8,038 nt of DNA from Actinomycetota bacterium (GTDB lineage: Bacteria > Actinomycetota > Thermoleophilia > Gaiellales > Gaiellaceae), in the NCBI GenBank assembly GCA_013812465.1, contig JACCTK010000158.1, forward strand, positions 1-8,038. Direction: 5' to 3'. Position numbers and translations under genes: made by a program. The stretch's first letter is position 1. The number at the start of each line of letters is the position of its first letter. The notes beneath the pieces are model-generated. The model searched no databases, was not told where the DNA came from, and saw only the letters and a program-made list of their open reading frames with translations. Below are positions 5,805 to 8,038 of this stretch, one piece after another.

Positions 5805-6430
5805 TGCTGCATGCGTGGAAGTTCTTCGCGGCGTTCGCGATCGCGTTCGCCTTGGCGGGCGCCGGTACCGCCGGCGCGTACCACACGCAGTTCATCGCCC
5901 AGAACTGCAACTACTACCCGCCTACACCAACCTCGTACATGACGCGAGACGGCTCGATCACGGTCGCTCTCTATGCTCGCAACGAGGGCTACCAGTGGGC
6001 AGGCGGCTGCTGGAACGACAATGACGTCGACGACTCGCCGGGCGACCCGACGGCGAACGGCGGAACGGGCGGAGAGGGCCCCGACTGCTCGGGCTTCACC
6101 TTCAAGGTGTGGCGTGAGTCTGAGGACCAGAACAGCACCGCCTTTCACCAATGGTGGAGGCTTCGGCACATCCACGGGCCATACCTGGCTGCGCACTTCA
6201 AGGCTGCGCTTGGTGCGCCGAACTACCCCCTGTCCAAATCGGCCGCGATCAAAATGGACGCCTTTGCAAGCGACCACCATATCGGGATGATCTACGTGCC
6301 CAATGCCGACGGTACTGACCAGATCATCGAAGCGAAAGGTGAGGCGTACGGCACCAACGTCTGGACGCGCACGTACCGAGGAAGCTCGACCTACAACGGC
6401 GTCCGCCGCCTTGGCTGGAGTCAGCCCTGA
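5804..6430 (+). CDS. Exported NlpC/P60-like cysteine peptidase
   Basis: This is a 208-residue exported protein. ATG 5804 overlaps the previous stop by one base; the frame is open further upstream, but the signal peptide (residues 1-25, AWKFFAAFAIAFALAGAGTA) begins exactly here. The motif GPDCSGFTFKVW contains the likely nucleophile Cys95 in the D-C-S-G context typical of NlpC/P60 enzymes. DHHIGMIYV supplies the likely catalytic His159 just before the IGMIY strand. The third polar residue is less clear: Glu176 or Asn185 in EAKGEAYGTNVWTR. The region between Cys and His is longer and more His/Trp-rich (HQWWRLRHIHG) than in a minimal domain. Cys35 and Cys69 could form a disulfide. Known NlpC/P60 enzymes cleave peptidoglycan stem peptides or related amide bonds, so a cell-wall role is likely. 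The substrate is not visible, and no separate wall-binding domain is present; the upstream partner could supply targeting. Confidence 0.8.
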   Translation: MLHAWKFFAAFAIAFALAGAGTAGAYHTQFIAQNCNYYPPTPTSYMTRDGSITVALYARNEGYQWAGGCWNDNDVDDSPGDPTANGGTGGEGPDCSGFTFKVWRESEDQNSTAFHQWWRLRHIHGPYLAAHFKAALGAPNYPLSKSAAIKMDAFASDHHIGMIYVPNADGTDQIIEAKGEAYGTNVWTRTYRGSSTYNGVRRLGWSQP

Positions 6431-6431
6431 T

Positions 6432-7148
6432 GTGAGCGAGGGGCGCCGCGGGCCATTTTCGCGGCGCCCCTTCGGCGTCATCCGCGGGACCGTAGTAGCG
6501 CTCGCCTTCGGCGTCGTAGCGGGATGCTCCGACGAGGCGTCGGTCCCCAAACGGCTGATGGACGGGACTCACGCGGCCGCGCCACCGGTCACGCTCGAAG
6601 GCATCCAGGATCACGTCGTGCTGACGAAGGTTCGCGTCGTCTCTCATACCAACCGTGGCAACCAGACGCGATCTGCATCGTGCCTCGAACGAGATTGGGA
6701 CGCGCAGCCGGAGGGTTCCTCCGTCGAGCGGGTCGGCGTCGAGTCCGAAACCGTGACCTTCGAGCAGGCTTCACGGCAAGTGGTGTTTGGTTGCGACAAT
6801 AGCTTGGGTCGAGGCGAGGGAAATCGTCCCTGGTGCGGCGGCGCCTACGGTCGGCTTTACGGCGGCCGGTTACGCGATCCGCGCCTCGACATGGTGGGCT
6901 GCAGCACTAGGGACGGCGACCCCATGGGCTTCATCTGGGTCGAACCCGGCCGCCGGACTAAGTACCTCGTCGTCGAGCAACCTGGGTACGCCGAGGTGTA
7001 TGAGACAGCGGGTGGACTGCCAATCCGTATCGCGACGGTGCACGACGTCTTCATCGAGGGATCTCACGCGGTTTTTGAGCTTTCCGAGCATGACAAGACC
7101 GGTCAGATGCTCCGCACATATCGCGTCGACGCCCGGGTAGCCGGTTAG
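6432..7148 (+). CDS. Putative lipoprotein of unknown function
   Basis: This is a 238-residue predicted lipoprotein. After an Arg-rich N-terminus, residues ~17-31 are hydrophobic (VIRGTVVALAFGVVAG) and end in the lipobox V-A-G-C with Cys32, the expected site of lipidation and membrane anchoring. The mature part holds four further cysteines (84, 121, 135, 157), enough for two disulfides. It has a Gly/Arg-rich central segment (WCGGAYGRLYGGRLRDPRLD) and a C-terminal half rich in beta strands (FIWVEPGRRTKYLVVEQPGY, GLPIRIATVHDVFIE). I recognise no domain. GTG 6432 is the only ATG/GTG/TTG before the lipobox that does not lie inside the peptidase gene, and it starts one base after that gene's TGA. 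The nearest SD-like GGAG (6417-6420) is 11 bases away. The 3' end overlaps the convergent kinase gene by four bases. Low similarity to anything known to me; the export call is good, the function open. Confidence 0.7.
   Translation: MSEGRRGPFSRRPFGVIRGTVVALAFGVVAGCSDEASVPKRLMDGTHAAAPPVTLEGIQDHVVLTKVRVVSHTNRGNQTRSASCLERDWDAQPEGSSVERVGVESETVTFEQASRQVVFGCDNSLGRGEGNRPWCGGAYGRLYGGRLRDPRLDMVGCSTRDGDPMGFIWVEPGRRTKYLVVEQPGYAEVYETAGGLPIRIATVHDVFIEGSHAVFELSEHDKTGQMLRTYRVDARVAG
6440..6470 (+). terminator. Strong GC hairpin inside the start of the lipoprotein gene
   Basis: GGGGCGCCGCG (6440-6450) and CGCGGCGCCCC (6460-6470) form a perfect 11-bp stem with a nine-base loop, GGCCATTTT. It starts nine bases after the peptidase stop codon, the usual place for a terminator, but lacks a proper T run (TTCGG follows). 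It lies within codons 3-13 of the lipoprotein frame, so it would act as an attenuator or translation-blocking hairpin if that gene is cotranscribed. Confidence 0.5.
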
Positions 7149-7783
7149 CGAATCGGTAGTGCGATCGTAAACGTCGCTCCTGTCGAGGCAACCGACTCGA
7201 CCGTCACCGTTCCCCCGTGCGCCTCGGCGATCGCGCGAGCGACTGCGAGTCCCAGTCCCGATCCCGAACGCTTCACGTTCACGCGGACACCCGGTTCGAA
7301 GACCCTCTGCTGCTCGTCGGGGGGAATCCCCGGGCCTCGATCGACCACCGACAGCTGTATCGCGGCTCCCGTGCGCCGAGCGCGGATGAGAACCTCGTCG
7401 GAGGATCCGCCGTGCCGCAGCGCGTTCGATACGAGGTTGTCCAGCGCCTGTCGGAGCCGGAGCGGATCGGCGTGGAGCAGAGGCAAGTCGGCGTCGACCT
7501 CCGCGCGCACGTTTCCGCCTTCCAGCACGGCCGCCGTCGCGGCTTCCTCGACGAGGTGGCCGACTTCGACTTCCTCCAATCGCACCGATGCGGTCGACAC
7601 ATCGCTGACCAGGCGCTCGATTCCTCGACATGCGACAGCAGCGAGCTCGACGAGCGGGCCACGCGCGGAAGCCTCGAGCCGGCGATCCTTGTACGTCTCC
7701 GCGATCGCCGCTAGCGCGGCAACAGGGCTCCGAACCTCGTGAACGAGAACCGCGAGACAACGCCGACCCGGCGACCGAGTCAT
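7145..7783 (-). CDS. Minimal sensor-less histidine kinase
   Basis: This is a 212-residue protein with a complete histidine kinase core but no sensor, HAMP or membrane segment. The H-box is LVHEVRSP with phospho-acceptor His15. The N-box is LDNLVSNALRHG (115-125), the G1 box VVDRGPGIP (146-154) with Asp148, the F-box VFEPGV (161-166), and the G2 box SGSGLGLAVAR (173-183). All ATP-binding motifs are intact. ATG 7783 is chosen because it overlaps the upstream queG-like stop as ATGA, signalling translational coupling. An open frame extends to 7930, but the extra 49 residues are Arg/Gly-rich and antisense-like to queG coding sequence, with no domain. His15 is unusually close to the N-terminus, so the first dimerisation helix is very short. 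No response regulator is in the window. The kinase could be cytosolic and work with a separate sensor, or be fed by a distant partner. The family call is firm. Confidence 0.85.
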   Translation of the reverse strand: MTRSPGRRCLAVLVHEVRSPVAALAAIAETYKDRRLEASARGPLVELAAVACRGIERLVSDVSTASVRLEEVEVGHLVEEAATAAVLEGGNVRAEVDADLPLLHADPLRLRQALDNLVSNALRHGGSSDEVLIRARRTGAAIQLSVVDRGPGIPPDEQQRVFEPGVRVNVKRSGSGLGLAVARAIAEAHGGTVTVESVASTGATFTIALPIR

Positions 7784-8038
7784 GCGGAGCGCTCGGCGAG
7801 CCGCACGAGAGCCCACTCCGCCGCGTCTCGGAGCATCGGATCGTCGCCTTTCGCGTACCGCTCCACCACCGAGACGAGTTCGTGACTTCCGGTATTTCCC
7901 GCCGCGAGGAGCGCGTTCCTCCGTAGCCACCGAGGGTCGTTGCGCGGGACATAGAGACGATCGAAATCCCTAACCAGCTCGTCTCCGTCTTGCTCGAGCC
8001 ATTCTCTGAGCGAAACGGTGGGCGCCGATTCGAGCGGC
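7780..8038 (-). CDS. queG: Epoxyqueuosine reductase, C-terminal part (5' end outside window)
   Basis: The - strand frame ending at TGA (complement of 7780-7782) gives the last 85 residues of a larger protein. It reads from SLREWLEQDGDELVRDF through RWLRRNALLAAGNTG to DPMLRDAAEWALVRLAERSA. The paired helices with LRRNAL..AxGNxG and DPMLRDxAEWALxRL match the HEAT-like repeat tail of QueG, the cobalamin and 4Fe-4S dependent enzyme that reduces epoxyqueuosine to queuosine in tRNA wobble position 34. The catalytic, cobalamin and iron-sulfur parts are outside the window, so the assignment rests on the tail. Another HEAT/PBS-lyase-repeat protein is the alternative. The stop overlaps the kinase start by four bases (ATGA), so the kinase is cotranscribed and probably translationally coupled with this gene. 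This gene is not in the ATG-started open frames because its start is off the right edge. Confidence 0.7.
   Translation of the reverse strand, partial: PLESAPTVSLREWLEQDGDELVRDFDRLYVPRNDPRWLRRNALLAAGNTGSHELVSVVERYAKGDDPMLRDAAEWALVRLAERSA

Noticed and set aside
7784..7930. 49-residue N-terminal extension of the histidine kinase
   Set aside because: It overlaps queG coding sequence entirely, is Arg/Gly-rich, and ATG 7783 forms a standard ATGA overlap with the queG stop.
6870..7952. 360-codon - strand open frame spanning the lipoprotein, kinase and queG regions
   Set aside because: It is out of frame with the kinase and QueG motifs on the same strand and is Arg/Ser/Gly-rich without any motif.

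Overview
The window is GC-rich chromosomal DNA that reads like a high-GC actinomycete. The zinc-ribbon protein families, the fused PafB-PafC regulator and the -10-like boxes only a few bases upstream of start codons suggest a Thermoleophilia-type lineage (Solirubrobacterales or Gaiellales). That placement is inferred from family resemblance, not from a marker gene. No rRNA, tRNA, CRISPR array, transposase or phage gene is visible.

Left part (1-2092, + strand). The window opens inside an aldehyde dehydrogenase gene, of which the last 149 residues are present. Two small, translationally coupled zinc-ribbon genes follow. The first (538-924) ends in a zinc ribbon. The second starts with one and continues into a transmembrane helix and a SPOR-like domain. 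The second gene appears to start at a CTG codon that overlaps the first gene's stop as CTGA; the obvious GTG start at 987 would delete the whole ribbon. After a short intergenic region with a well-spaced promoter candidate comes a 151-residue protein (1637-2092) ending in a Cys/His knuckle.

Middle (2093-4315). A 213-base intergenic region holds a hairpin and a cluster of palindromes, including a perfect 24-bp palindrome with an imperfect copy 57 bp downstream. It precedes a 669-residue regulator with two HTH-WYL halves, i.e. a natural PafB-PafC fusion. PafBC is known in actinobacteria as the LexA-independent activator of the DNA damage response.

Right part (4316-8038). Three tightly packed + strand genes encode exported proteins: a signal-peptide protein with degenerate propeller-like repeats, an NlpC/P60-like cysteine peptidase and a lipoprotein. 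Their junctions (TGATG, then TGATGTG) imply one transcript and translational coupling, and they are the best candidate here for an undescribed cell-envelope module. A strong GC hairpin lies inside the first codons of the lipoprotein gene and could set its expression. On the - strand, converging with a 4-base overlap, are a very small histidine kinase with no sensor domain and, overlapping its start by ATGA, the C-terminal end of a queG-like epoxyqueuosine reductase gene that runs off the window.
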